Positions 9,681 to 20,559 of a stretch of 64,000 bases of DNA are shown piece after piece. The stretch is from Misgurnus anguillicaudatus (Eukaryota > Chordata > Actinopteri > Cypriniformes > Cobitidae), in the NCBI RefSeq assembly GCF_027580225.2, contig NC_073342.2, forward strand, positions 17,167,501-17,231,500. The letters run 5' to 3'. Under the pieces are notes generated by a model, which was not told the origin of the DNA, searched no databases, and was given only the letters and a program-made list of their open reading frames with translations. A program made the position numbers and the translations under genes. The first letter of the stretch is position 1. Every line of letters begins with the position of its first letter.

Positions 9681-10420
9681 GAGAAGAGGTGGAGAAACAT
9701 GAAAACAGTGTTTGCATTGTATTGTAAAAAAAATGATACATTCATCTGAGCATGTTAACCATGACAAGCAATTGAAATCTGGACATCTGACTTTTCTCTT
9801 AACCAGCTGTTACATTGTGAGCAGAAAGGTGCTCTATACTGCAGCTTGAGCATTGCTAGGTGACACCCAAATCTTGGAGGTCTTGGCTTCTTTAGGAACC
9901 GTATTTACTGACTGATGATAAAAAGATTAAATGCATTTAAAAGATTTCTGTCCCGCATGACATTATAATATAAAATGCAAGAAAACTCTAAATTACATAT
10001 TAATCTAACAACAAATTTAAACTATATCATATTAAACATTAATAAAAACTACATAGAACACTAAACAACAGCATTTTTTTTGTCGGTCCCTGCTTTCTAT
10101 TTCTATACTTTACATTTAAATATAAAGCATAAAATTCTTCAAATATTGCATTTTTGTGTGGATCCATATACCGTATTTGCTTTAAATATTTGTTACCTTT
10201 TGAAAAAGTCATATTATTTTAGATAAAATGCAGACTTTAATCATGTCCCCAAGGATTTGACACATTTCCCCCTCTGAAAGTTTAGGAATATTCCACAAGT
10301 CACATTTTCTGTGGAAGTTACATTGTCTGGATCTTCTAAAGGCCATGAAGAACAACTACTTTTCTCATTTTATTTTCTTTATATTTTATAATATTGATGC
10401 TATGACTGTGAATGTCAATC
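9681..10420. other. AT-rich sequence, nothing recognised
   Basis: Low-complexity AT-rich DNA without resolved element ends or exon-like signals. Confidence 0.35.
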
Positions 10421-11221
10421 TTAAAGGACAAGTTCTGTATTTTACACTTAAAGCCCTGTTTTCAGATAGTTTATGATGAAATAGAACGGCTTTGACTGAA
10501 ATTTCGACATATGTGGCTGCCCCGAGAATTATCAGGTGTTTGATCTATCACCTCCCACCTCTACAATGGCTGCATAGGTGCACTGAAAAAACCCTTCCTA
10601 AAATGCATAAAGCTTTCGTTTACAAAGCCGTGAAACTCACCGAGTGGTCAGGGGTGTTCACTGATATGCTCACACAAAAATCACTGCAAAAGATGCTTTC
10701 CAACAGGTTTTTTCATAGTTTTTGTCCAACTCCATTAACTTGTATTAGATGTGCTGTAAGGTATACGGTATTACTGTGCGCCGGGAACGTTGTTTGTATT
10801 CTTGCAATTGGCAAAGGCGGATTATCGCCACCTACTGGGCTGGAGTGTCTATTATTCAAGCTTTCAACGGAAGAATATACGGGTGTGAGGCGTTTGGAAA
10901 AATAGGTCCACAAGTTTACAACGAATGCTAAAAAACTGTTGGAAAGCATATTTTGCAGCGACTTTTGTGTGAGAATATCAGTGAACACCCCTGACCACTC
11001 GGTGAGTTTCACGTCTTTGTAAACAAAAGTTTAATGCATTTTAGGAAGGATTGTTCCAGTGCACCTATAGAGCCATTATAGAGGTGGGAGGTGATACAAC
11101 AAACACCTAAAAATCCTCGGGACAGCATCATATGTCCAAATTTCAGTCAAAGCCGTTCTATTTCATCATAAACAATCTATAAACAGGGCTTTAAGTGTAA
11201 AATACCCAACTTGTCCTTTAA
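10421..11221. mobile_element. 801-bp TTAA-flanked fold-back element with ~290-bp arms
   Basis: TTAA occurs at 10421-10424 and 11218-11221. The left end is AGGACAAGTTCTGTATTTTA and the right end ACCCAACTTGTCCT. The arms (about 10425-10715 and 10935-11217) are long, nearly identical inverted repeats, for example GGTCAGGGGTGTTCACTGAT on the left and ATCAGTGAACACCCCTGACC on the right. Open frames of 137, 99 and 60 codons here are artefacts of the hairpin and overlap on both strands. It is non-coding and piggyBac-like by target site. Confidence 0.85.
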
Positions 11222-11438
11222 TATTATTTAGTCCTGTTACCTCAATTATTTTTTGATGTTATTGGTTTATTTTAAAATAAAACTAGAATTTGCTCAGTGT
11301 GTTCATGCTATTAAGTCTAAAAAGCTAAATTTCTATGTCCAGGATCCCGTGAGCCTGGATAATGTACTGTACACTGTGAATTTATAAAAATGTAGCTTTA
11401 ATGCATGAAAAGACCAAACAGTGCCAATAAACAACTAT

Positions 11439-12169
11439 TTAACTCATTCCCCGCCAGCCTTTTTTAAAAAGTTGCCCGCCAGCATTTTTTGTGATTTTCA
11501 CAAAAGTTTCACAAAATGCCTTCCAGGAAAATGTCTTCTATAAATATATATAATAAATAAACAAAATGGAAAAAGTTTCATTCTATATTAATTTGTTCTT
11601 TTTTATTTACGGTTCATCGGGCGCATGTGCGGTGACGCGATAAGCGTCTGGTCCGAACTTGCTGGACTAGTTGCTGGAACTGAACTCTTATCGACAAATA
11701 CCTCGTCGAAAATAACAAATGTTTTGGGTTCCTATGTAATCTACGCGTTGTTTATTTTGCTTGTTATATAAATAAACAACTTTAAAAGGACCTTGTTGTT
11801 ATTTATTCTTCGCAGAGTTTACCAGAAGTTACGTGATGACCTTGAAAGCCACGTGTTTATGTTGTTACTGCTGGCTCCTCTTGTGATGTCAGAAGGGGAT
11901 AATACCTCCCCTTTATCTGCACTATCCAACCACGGCACTGCCATTTGGTGCAGAGATCAACTCATTTGCATTTAAAAGGACACACCCAAAAATGGCACCA
12001 AAGTGGCAATTTTAACATGCTATAATAAATTATCTATATGGGATTTTGAGCTAGAACTTCACATACGTACTCTGGGGACACCAACGATTTATTTGACATC
12101 TTAAAAAAGTCTTGTGAAATGTCACCTTTAATTGATGAGATAACTTGTCAATGGCGAGGAAAGAGTTAA
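11439..12169 (+). mobile_element. TTAA-flanked element, CTCTTTCCCCGCC family, copy 3, with a nested element
   Basis: TTAA lies at 11439-11442 and 12166-12169, with ends CTCATTCCCCGCCAGCC and GGCGAGGAAAGAG. It contains a 5'-truncated copy of the AGGGGACATATC family (11873-12131), whose right TTAA coincides with a host TTAA. Confidence 0.65.
11873..12131 (+). mobile_element. AGGGGACATATCATG-family MITE, 5'-truncated copy nested in 11439-12169
   Basis: It matches the right ~60% of the element at 3457-3896, from GGCTCCTCTTGTGATGTC to CTTGTGAAATGTCACCT, then TTAA. The left terminus is missing, so the insertion is either truncated or later deleted. Confidence 0.65.
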
Positions 12170-12343
12170 ATTGTAGATAACAAGCAGATAACTAAATGGA
12201 AACTAAAATTTAAAGGAACAAACAAAATCCCTGATATTCCATAACTTGAATAAAAAAATATAAAATTCCCTGAATTTCAATGTCTAGAAAAGACCTTTTG
12301 AAATTCCATGATATTCCAGAAATTCCATGACCTGTGGGGATAT

Positions 12344-12568
12344 TTAAAGGCGGAGTCCACGATGTTTGAAAAAACACGTTGGAAAAGGAGACGGGCCGAC
12401 TACCAAAACACACTTATAGCCAATCAAATCAAATCAAATGCCGGGTTACGTATGTGTGGGGCGGGTCTATCAACAGAAGGTCCAGATTCTATTGGGGTAG
12501 GGGCGTGTTTGTTTGGGTGATTTCAAATATCAACACTGGCTTTCAAACATCGTGGACTCCGCCTTTAA
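12344..12568 (+). mobile_element. TTAA-flanked MITE, AGGCGGAGTCCACGATG family, copy 1
   Basis: A 225-bp element with TTAA at both edges. The left end is AGGCGGAGTCCACGATGTTT and the right end AAACATCGTGGACTCCGCCT, almost perfect inverted repeats. Copy 2 is inverted at 42803-43047. It is non-coding; overlapping 66-70 codon frames are fortuitous. Confidence 0.85.
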
Positions 12569-13179
12569 TGCAGCTATAGGGACAACGGATGAAAAAGAGC
12601 CTTTTGGCTAATTCTGGTGCATTTACAGTACTGTTAATTAATGTACACTGTCCCTGTCAAATAAATAAATTTAATAAAAATAAATAAATATATTTCATGT
12701 ATTTATTTATAAATTTATGCTAAAAACTAAGTCCTATTACCAAAATGCCTCCATTAAGAAACCATGTTAAAAAAATAAACCTGAGATTGACCAATACTCA
12801 TTTTGAAAAGTAAAATATTATTAGATTTAGTGTTAAAAAAGATTTAAAAAATCACTTTTTGATGAGCTACAACATGCATATGGCACCGATTTGGGGGAGT
12901 GGGCCTAATAATGCTTTTAGATATGTTTGTTTTTTCTTAAGAAAAATATCTGAAACACAGCCGAATTACTCTCAATTTAATCTCACTGATGTCTAACAGA
13001 AATAACTAAGACATTTTCATTCTTATGGGCGGGTGTGCCATTGCTTCATTCCAATGTTCACATACACAGGATAAATCCAACCCAAGCTTAGTTAAACTAG
13101 CTAATGAGTTGTTTTTTCAAGGTAATTGTTGTAGTAAGAGAATAAGAGTGTGAAAACAGCAGAGAAAGAATAAACTCTA
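12569..13179. other. AT-rich sequence, nothing recognised
   Basis: Simple AT-rich stretches (TAAATAAA words near 12660-12700) and no exon, element end or promoter signal. Confidence 0.35.
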
Positions 13180-14110
13180 CAGTCTTGTCGAAATAACCGT
13201 GCGAATTAGCTGTGGCCTAGCTGACCCGGGCGCGAGACAGCTGTGATTGCGGTAGAGATTTCACACAGTGTAATTACCGCACTGACACCGAGGACTCAGA
13301 GGTAGAAAGGAGGAAGTGTGTGTGCGCGTTTGAGAGGGGGAGGGGCCAAACGCGAGAAAGAGGGGGCTCTACAGGTTATTAGCACTAAACACTGAGGGAA
13401 ATGAAAAAGCAAAGTCAATGCGTAATTTGAAGGCCTATCAAGCCTCATCAGGAACAGCGGGGAGGAGAGTGTCTGACTTCATCAGCTCGCTCTCCCGACT
13501 TGTGCGGAAAATTACAGTAATTAAAAAGGCAGCTAAGTACTCCGTCGAACGCGAGGGGATCCTTTACCCCCCCACCTCCCGTCACCTTCTAGTGTGACCG
13601 GCTGATTTTTGCATGACCTCTTCGTTCCTCCTGGCGCAAGCCGGCGGGCTTTGTGTGGAACTGGAGGGATGGTAATTACCGCCTCGCTGGCTGATGTCGT
13701 ATTGATCAGCCGAGAAAGGTGCCACGGCAAAATGAGAGTCCCAACACAGTGGACCCGGGCCAATCGAAAGGTAATTCCAGCCCGTGCGATGACTCTGCCC
13801 CTTCTCCCCTCGCTCCGCCGCTGCCTCGTTCGCCCTACCCTTTCATTAAGAGACAGCTGTGATATTGCCGAATCGATACCCAACGTCGCATTGATTGCGC
13901 TGTCAGCGAGGCTTTCTGCAGAAGGCTCAATCAGTGAACTATGACACGCGCCCTCTGATCCTAATACTCTCTTCACACTGTATTGGTACCGTCATTCGAG
14001 AGCTGACAGGAGGAGAATCGCCCACAATGCTTACTTGGTTGACGATGATGCTTTGGCATTTTAAGAGATATGTCGATACGCCAGTTATTCACCAAATTCT
14101 AGAGGCAGCG
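13180..14110. other. Large candidate conserved non-coding island
   Basis: About 900 bp of unique, GC-richer sequence with repeated GGTAATTACC- and GTAATTACCG-like words, CAGCTGTGA (twice), and AATTGATTG-like cores, surrounded by AT-rich DNA. Both strands of 13533-13976 are open (147 codons minus, 111 plus). Since opposing open frames cannot both be real and neither is recognised, a regulatory element is more likely than a gene. Confidence 0.4.
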
Positions 14111-14624
14111 TCTTTGAGATGTAGAAGATTATGGGTAATGATATTGCTGTCAAGAGTTGGCAAAACGAAGCAGTCACATTTAGTAGATAAATAAAAGTAT
14201 AAATGGGGAGAAAGGCAAACAGATCGATTACGGGAGAATGCCACGCAAATAGGGTGAGCTTGGGGGAATACGAACAAAGTGCTAACCAGACGATGATAAA
14301 GCCTAACAACTTCTGTCAAAACATTACAGAGGGCTGCGCTCGGTGATGGGAATCTTAATTATGCTGTTAAGAAAAGCAATGTACTCTCTCTGCCAAGATG
14401 GTAATTAACATCATTCTGACATAGACTTTCCATCACCTGTCTGTATCTCTTACAATGCTTTGGTATGAATCAGACCCCTCCACCAAGTTTGTAGAAAGTG
14501 AAACTTCAAGCAACATCTTCACTTGACAAACTTGACCTTTAGTAAGTAAAGCAAAAATATACCCAACAACCAATAGACGTCATTTCACCATCTAGGCATT
14601 GACTGGATATACAGTAGACCTCTA
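14111..14624. other. Nothing recognised
   Basis: Mixed unique sequence without element ends or clear exon signals. Two overlapping 74-76 codon minus-strand frames are not recognised. Confidence 0.3.
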
Positions 14625-14845
14625 CGTTGTAAAAAATCCTTTTGCACTAAAATTTTTACGTTTAATCAACTTAAACTAGTGAGGAGCTGCTAAAAATTAT
14701 AAAAATAAAAATGAGTTAGCTTAAAATATATATTTTTTAGAATGTATAGCAAGTCCTCTGTAGTCAAGAAAGTTGAAATTAATTGTAATTTAAAAAAAGT
14801 GCATCAACTTAAAAATTTAAGCGCAACAAGTAATTTTTTACAGTG
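14625..14845. mobile_element. Tc1/mariner-like MITE, CACTGTAAAAAA-type ends, copy b
   Basis: A 221-bp element with ends CGTTGTAAAAAATCC and TAATTTTTTACAGTG, and TA on both flanks (14623-14624, 14846-14847). Non-coding. Confidence 0.65.
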
Positions 14846-14860
14846 TATGAGTAACAAACT

Positions 14861-15016
14861 TCTAGCCAAAATAAACTTGAATTTGGTTACATGTAATTTT
14901 TGCCAAAATAACTTAAGAGATGTATAATATTCCATCATGTAAGCAAAGTCAACAGTAATTACAAGGTGTTTGGTTTATTTAATTTATTTTGTTTATTTTT
15001 ATGCTATGGTTAGACG
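14861..15016 (+). repeat. Unclassified repeat, left half, interrupted by a hAT element
   Basis: AAAATAAACTTGAATTTGGT, ATTACAAGGTGTTTGGTTT and the following bases match the uninterrupted stretch at 60425-60670. The right half resumes at 15998 as GTTAGACGTC and continues through ACTGTCAGCCCAAATTT to about 16060. Confidence 0.65.
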
Positions 15017-15997
15017 CAGGTAGCCAGAATTAAATTTTTGGGGGGTCCTATCTTAAAATGAGGGGGCAACTACCGGCTGCCTCTACATTATCCTGCTTAT
15101 TACACGGCTACTTGCCACATAAGAAAAAAAACTGGACATGAATATGAATTTGAAACATTTTATTGGCATATTTGTTTTAAATTAACATTTTTATCCTTCC
15201 GCGAAACTTTGCACAGATGCATAAAATGATCGTAATACCTTATTAAGATCCTCGCCGAGGGATGTAAATCATAGTAGTCCGGCTATGCGTTATTACTTTG
15301 GAGCGGTTATAATTTGAAAAGAACGAACCTGCAAATGTCTCAACTGACCAATCAGAATCAAACATTCCAGAGAGCCGTGTAATAAATATATATAAGATGT
15401 AGATGGCACATTGTCACCGAATATTAATGAACTCTCATGCGAAGATGACAGCGTAAGTTACGCACAACAACGCGTGACATGAGCTAATCCAATCAAGTTT
15501 GAAAGCAACACTAAAGAGTTTTTTTTACCTTAAAATAAAGTTTCCAAAAAAGTTTCAGTCGTTCATCCACTCAAAACAGGGTGAACGGCACTTTCATATT
15601 CGCTTTGCAGCCCTCTATCGGCCAAAACCGCACTAATGAAGTTTCCAACCGTCGGGTCGCGGTCCTGTATTTCTAGTGAAAACTACAAAAACTTGCTTTA
15701 CGGTAGACCTACAATCCAATCAGAGCTAGCTTTACCGACGTAGGCTAAATTATTTACGACAGTGGTAATGTACAATTCCGCTTCCAACCTGTAGGGGGAG
15801 CAAAGAGCAAAAACTCTTTAGTGTTGCTTGAAAATAGCTGCATTTTACCGCGCATCATTTTGATTGGTCAATCTATCTAACAGACTAAGAAATCAACATT
15901 TTCTTATTTTATTTTAAGCAATTGGAAATCTGAGGGGGCCAGACACGTAAATGAGGGGGCCAAGGCCCACCCAGGCCCCCTCATGGCTACGCCCCTG
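15017..15997 (-). mobile_element. hAT-type element of 981 bp with a nested MITE
   Basis: The right end ATGGCTACGCCCCTG (inverted: CAGGGGCGTAGCCAT) is typical of hAT termini; the left end CAGGTAGCCAG is degraded. It is flanked by a perfect 8-bp duplication, GTTAGACG, at 15009-15016 and 15998-16005. It has no transposase frame. It holds a second inverted-repeat element at 15505-15837 and sits within a repeat for which an uninterrupted relative exists at 60425-60670. Confidence 0.85.
15505..15837. mobile_element. Palindromic MITE nested in the hAT element
   Basis: A 333-bp element with ends GCAACACTAAAGAGTTTTT and AAAAACTCTTTAGTGTTGC, flanked by TTGAAA (15499-15504 and 15838-15843). The duplication looks 6 bp and possibly longer with mismatches, so the superfamily is uncertain. 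It is non-coding and younger than its host. Confidence 0.75.
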
Positions 15998-16349
15998 GTT
16001 AGACGTCTACTAAATGTTCACTGTCAGCCCAAATTTAGATGCAAAATTGCTTTCTGAGTAAAGTTCTGATGTAAAAATGTAAAAAGTCGACAACAACCTC
16101 TCTTTTCACCCACAAAGTGGTTAATAAACTCTTGTTTAAAACACCTTAAATTTCAACTGCATTCATTAAGCCTGTCAATATGAGTGATATGTTTAATTGT
16201 ATAACTAGATTAGTGGAAATAAAGTCATGCTTTGTTTAGTGCTAAGCTTAATGGTACTTCACAGTTGACAAACCATGTACACAAAAATGCTGGTTTGTTT
16301 CATTCCATGGTTGGGTAAAATACAGACAAACCCTTACTGTTGGGTTCAA

Positions 16350-16557
16350 CACTGTAAAAAAATGCACTTACATTTTTAAGTATTGGATTTAAAAATCATT
16401 TCAACTTTTTTATCTTGACTAAAGATGAGTTGCTGCAACTTATTTTATAAGTTAGAGCAACTCATCACTAGTCAATATAAAAAGTCAAAGTTGAAATGAC
16501 TTGTAAATCCAAATTGATTATACTTAAAAATTTGAGTGCAACAATTTTTTTACATTG
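16350..16557. mobile_element. CACTGTAAAAAA-type MITE, copy c
   Basis: Ends CACTGTAAAAAAATGC and TTTTTTTACATTG enclose an interior palindrome (CAACTCATC and GATGAGTTG). The left TA flank is lost. It lies beside a tract of AACCCA/TGGGTT words typical of another dispersed repeat. Confidence 0.6.
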
Positions 16558-16706
16558 TATGGTGGGTTGTTTAACCCATGGTTTGGTCAAATATCACTGT
16601 AAAAAGTGAAAAGTTGGATCAACCTAAAAAATTACTTCAATTGGTAACATTTTTCAGAGAAAAATGTAAGTTGAAAAGCTGTTACAGATTACAGTAATTT
16701 TTAATT

Positions 16707-17284
16707 GTTATAGTCACGAAAAATTTAATGAATTTATTCGTGTCCATGGCACGAAATTCAGCTTTTTTTGTGCCTTAAGCACGAATGTCTTTTTCTGATC
16801 TCTATAAATAGTTTTTCGTGTCCGTGTCACGACTTTCTTTTCGTGTCATTTTATGTATCGTTTTCTAATTGTTTTTTCCTATCTTCTTAACATTGTCACT
16901 TGGAGTTGGGGTTAGAATCACTTTCTGTTACATTTTTAGACATCCTAACCCAAACCCCAACTCTAACCCCAACTCCAGGTGAGAATAGTTTTAAAAGCAG
17001 AAGAAAAACATGTAGAAACCAATAGGCTACATAAAAGTACATCCTAACCCAAACCCCAAATCAAACCCAAACCCAAAGCGACAATGATTAAAAATTAAGA
17101 AAAAAATGAGAAAACAATACATAAAATCACACACTAAAGAAAGTCGTGCCACGGACGCGAAAAACTGTTTATAGAAATTTGTGCTGACTGACACAAAAAA
17201 AACATTCGTGCTCAAGGCACGAAATAAAGCTGAATTTAGTGCCATGTTTACAAATAAATTAATCACATTTTTCATGACTATAAC
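16707..17284. mobile_element. 578-bp fold-back element, GTTATAGTCACGAAA arms
   Basis: The left arm GTTATAGTCACGAAAAAT is mirrored by ATTTTTCATGACTATAAC on the right. The arms (about 16707-16860 and 17100-17284) carry repeated TCGTG/CACGA words. Between them is a core with GGGGTTAGAATCA and CATCCTAACCCAAACCCC that is nearly identical to the core of the otherwise unrelated fold-back element at 40373-40916. Confidence 0.75.
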
Positions 17285-17315
17285 ACAACTTGCAGTGAGA
17301 TCATGTTGGTTTTAG

Positions 17316-17790
17316 CCATAGACTGTAAAAAAAGATGGACGATGCCCGTTCGCTCTCTTCCATTGGTGAAAAGTGAAGCTGCCAGTGTCACGATACGTCT
17401 TGAGTCTGTGCAGTAGCGATTTCGGGACCATTCCTGCGCAGTAGTGAGCAGGAAGTAAAGCCGCGGAAACAAGGCCCCGCCCTCACTCTTGCAGAATGCG
17501 CATATTACAGCTGTCAATCATGACGTCACACTATTAAATAACTAACTAAAAACAAACTTATTTTAAAAACAAACACTCGAATTTACATCAGTGTGATAAA
17601 AACTACAGTAAATGACAGAAACCAGCTTCGGAAAAAAGATAATTGAAGTGTAATTAAATTGATTCGTTGGTCTCAAGTCCCATTAAATAATAATATGGGG
17701 AGGCGGAGTTTATGACCTATACTAGGACCAGTCACTGGGGGGCGACCGAGACGTTTTGGCTTCACTTTTCAGAGATTGTGCGGCACGCTT
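17316..17790 (-). mobile_element. ~475-bp dispersed element, copy 2 (inverted relative to 4791)
   Basis: It begins CATAGACTGTAAAAAAAGAT and ends TGTGCGGCACGCTT, the reverse of copy 1 at 4791-5291. Landmarks include CGTAGTGAGCAGGAAG-like and CTAGGACCAGTCACTGG. The two copies form a 12-kb-spaced inverted pair. Confidence 0.65.
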
Positions 17791-17879
17791 GGTTTTAACC
17801 ATGGGTCGAAACAACCAAACATTTCTTAGAGTGAATACTCATTGAAATTTAACCCAGTCTTAAACTACCCAGTGCTATA

Positions 17880-18666
17880 ATGATTGGTGATTGGCTGTGA
17901 GACCTGCTTAAGTCAAGATGAACAAAGCATTCATCATCTACTTGAACCGTTCCATTTTCCCTCTCAATTTTGCAAAGTCTAGAGGATGACAATCTCTTTA
18001 TTTCTCAGAGTGAGTTAAGGGCTCTTAATCACATACTTCAACTTAACACTTGAGAGGGTGAAGAGAGGCACATGAGAAACATGGGTCACCTTGGAAGAGG
18101 AGTGAATGACAGCCCAGGCTTCTTTCTGAAAGGGAAGGGGCCTTTATAACGGTCGCTCAGGTGCAGAGTCTGACAAAGAGAAAAGAATCGAAAGATAGGC
18201 CTTCACGTGATGTGTTGAACTCATCCAGAAAAGACAAACTGTTGTCTTTAGAAATGATTGTGTTGGAGAAACTTAAAGCAATGACAGCAGTTAGAGAGTG
18301 CGTGCTGAGGTTTCCATTTTCAAATTGGGGGATATGATCCCTTTTTAGCATCATTGGGTCATTATCTAAGGTAACAATTGAAATGACCGTATAATGGACT
18401 GATATTGTGTGAGTGCTGTCAAAAATGGACAGGCTCGTACAATGAAAGTGAAAAGGATGAAAGAGAATCGTGTCCCATTTTATGTCACTTTAAATCATAG
18501 GAAGGACGTTTAAAAGAGCCTCTATATTTAATGTGCCCATTTATTGAAAACATTTACAAAAGAACTCTTAAGTCTAGGAATTTGGAGAAGGTGAATGAAT
18601 ACAAACTTGGGGCAACCACACTTACTGAACACCAGATTTTGATTATCGAATGGTTATGTTTATATA
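17880..18666. other. Non-repetitive sequence, nothing recognised
   Basis: Unique sequence with moderate GC in 18040-18360. A 65-codon minus-strand frame is not recognised. Confidence 0.3.
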
Positions 18667-18807
18667 TGTGACCCTGTCTGTGAAATTCAGGCTAAAATTA
18701 GGAGCATTAAAGTTGGATTTTTAAATTTATTGCAGTCTTTGACATGACCTTACCCAGTCAATATTAAAGATATCAAGGTTATATATTCACCAAATGTTTT
18801 TTTTACA
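18667..18807. repeat. Dispersed repeat, GACCCTGTCTGTGAAAT family
   Basis: GTGACCCTGTCTGTGAAAT through GTCAATATTAAAGATATC. Related copies lie at 3395-3456, 27236-27380 and 59345-59560. This copy serves as the empty-site reference for the element at 3457-3896, and is itself followed by the TTAA element at 18808. Confidence 0.6.
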
Positions 18808-19618
18808 TTAAAGGATTAATACATTTTCTTTAAAAAATCCAGATAATTTACTCACCACCATGTCATCCACAAATGTTAATGTCTTTCTTTGTTCAGTCGG
18901 GAAGAAATTATGTTTTTTGAGGAAAACATTCCATGATTTTTCTCATTTTAATGGACTTTAATGGACCCCAACACTTAAGTTTGAATGCAGTTTAAAATTG
19001 CAGTTTGAAAGGACTCTAAACGATCCCAAACGAGGCATAAGGGTCTTATCTAGCGAAACAATTGTCATTTTTGGCAAGAAAAATAAAAAATATCCACTTT
19101 TAAACCACAACTTCTCCTCTTCCTCCGACTATGAGCCAGCGCGACCTCACGCAATTGCGCAATGACGCCAAAAGGTCACGTGTTACATATATGAAACGCA
19201 CATTTGGGGACCATCTTTGAACAATAAACTGACACAAAGACATTAATTAGTATCATTCGACATACAACAACGTCGGAACGGTCCTCTTTCTCACACTTGT
19301 AAACACTGGGGCGTAGTTTCGCATATGTCAACCGTGACCTCTTGACGTGATGACGCATTACGTGAGGCCGCGCTGGCGTGTCACAGCACCGGAGATAGAC
19401 GAGAAGTTGTGGTTAAAAAGTGCATATTTATGACAATCCTGTGTCAAAAAGTGTTGGGGTCCATTAAAGTCCATTAAAATGAGAAAAATCCTGGAATGTT
19501 TTCCTCAAAAGCATAATTTCTTCTCGACTGAACAAAGAAAGACATCAACATTTCGGATGACATGGTGGTGAGTAAATTATCTGGATTTTATTTTTAAGAA
19601 AATGTACTAATCCTTTAA
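18808..19618. mobile_element. 811-bp TTAA-flanked fold-back element, AGGATTAATACATTTTC family
   Basis: TTAA lies at 18808-18811 and 19615-19618. The left end is AGGATTAATACATTTTCTT and the right end AAGAAAATGTACTAATCCT. The arms extend inward for about 190 bp (for example GTGGGGTCC-like words, AATGGACTTTAATGGACC against GGTCCATTAAAGTCCATT). The centre is CpG-richer. Non-coding. Confidence 0.85.
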
Positions 19619-19959
19619 GTCAGATGATGTTATATAGAAAACAGTAGATCACAAAATAATAGCTTTAGCTGGGCTTTCGCACTTTCGACTGTCACTCAAT
19701 GATATATGAAGCTAACAATAGATGACAGCCTATTGGTTGGGGTTAATAAATGCGTAGATATTTTGTATGTTTACAAAATCTCTTCGCAAAATATATTGGT
19801 ACCCCCAACAGAAGCAATGTCACACCAATAAAAACAAACCATAAAACTTATCTGCTCACAAGGGACTTCCATTTATAAAAATTCACACTTTGGCTAACCT
19901 AAACATCTCAGGCTTTTTCATTGTCTAACATTTCCAATTATAGCACTGAAGCTTCAGCA
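19619..19959. other. AT-rich sequence, nothing recognised
   Basis: No resolved elements or exon-like signals. Confidence 0.35.
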
Positions 19960-20420
19960 ACGTCTAGTTTTGGTTAGCTCGGCCCATTGTGTCGTGATAT
20001 TGGTTTGCACTCATTTGCTCACTATTCGATGCCCCCTCATGCCCCCCGAACAGCCGCACTGGCCTGCAATGAGTAAGACCGTGCTGTGTATGATTGCCGT
20101 GACTCTCCGGCACTCTATTGACAACGTAGCAGGTGTTCGTTCCACATCCTCTCTCCTCTCCCTGGGAGACGCTAATCCCCTTCAGGAGGCCTGGCTCCAT
20201 CCTCGCCCCCGAGGCCCCCTCCTCACCCAGGACTGCTCCGCTAAAGCTTTGATATCCACCCCGCAGTCACTGTGCCTGACCGTCGTAGGGGCAGGTGCAA
20301 CAGAGTTGTAGGTTACATTCAAAACATCTCCGCTGTGTTTAGTGTGGGTTCCCAGATCTGCTTTGATGGAGACTATTGTTCTTTTTATCCCCTTTTTGTT
20401 CAATTAGATAAATATAGAGT
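19960..20420. other. Candidate conserved non-coding element
   Basis: A unique GC-rich block in AT-rich surroundings. Frames are open on both strands over the same bases (113 codons plus, 78 and 73 minus) with no recognised protein, which argues for composition rather than coding. Confidence 0.35.
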
Positions 20421-20559
20421 AGGGAATTAGGGTCATTGACACCAGAGTACGCAGCAGTTGTTGATTGTCGTGTCAATTTGCATTTGCACATCTTACTTTC
20501 TTAAAATTAGTATTCTTTAATATTTATAGAGTAAGAAATAATTTACATTTATTGCATTC

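Noticed and set aside
10492..10905. 137-codon plus-strand frame with overlapping minus- and plus-strand frames
   Set aside because: It lies inside the long inverted-repeat element 10421-11221; the frames mirror each other across the arms and match no family.
13533..13976. 147-codon minus-strand and 111-codon plus-strand frames over the same bases
   Set aside because: Opposing frames in a GC-rich island, with no splice context or recognised domain; composition explains the openness.
16900..17075. Interstitial telomere-like repeats (CTAACCC/CCAAACCC words)
   Set aside because: The words are irregular, not tandem TTAGGG, and belong to the fold-back element core that recurs at 40.6 kb.
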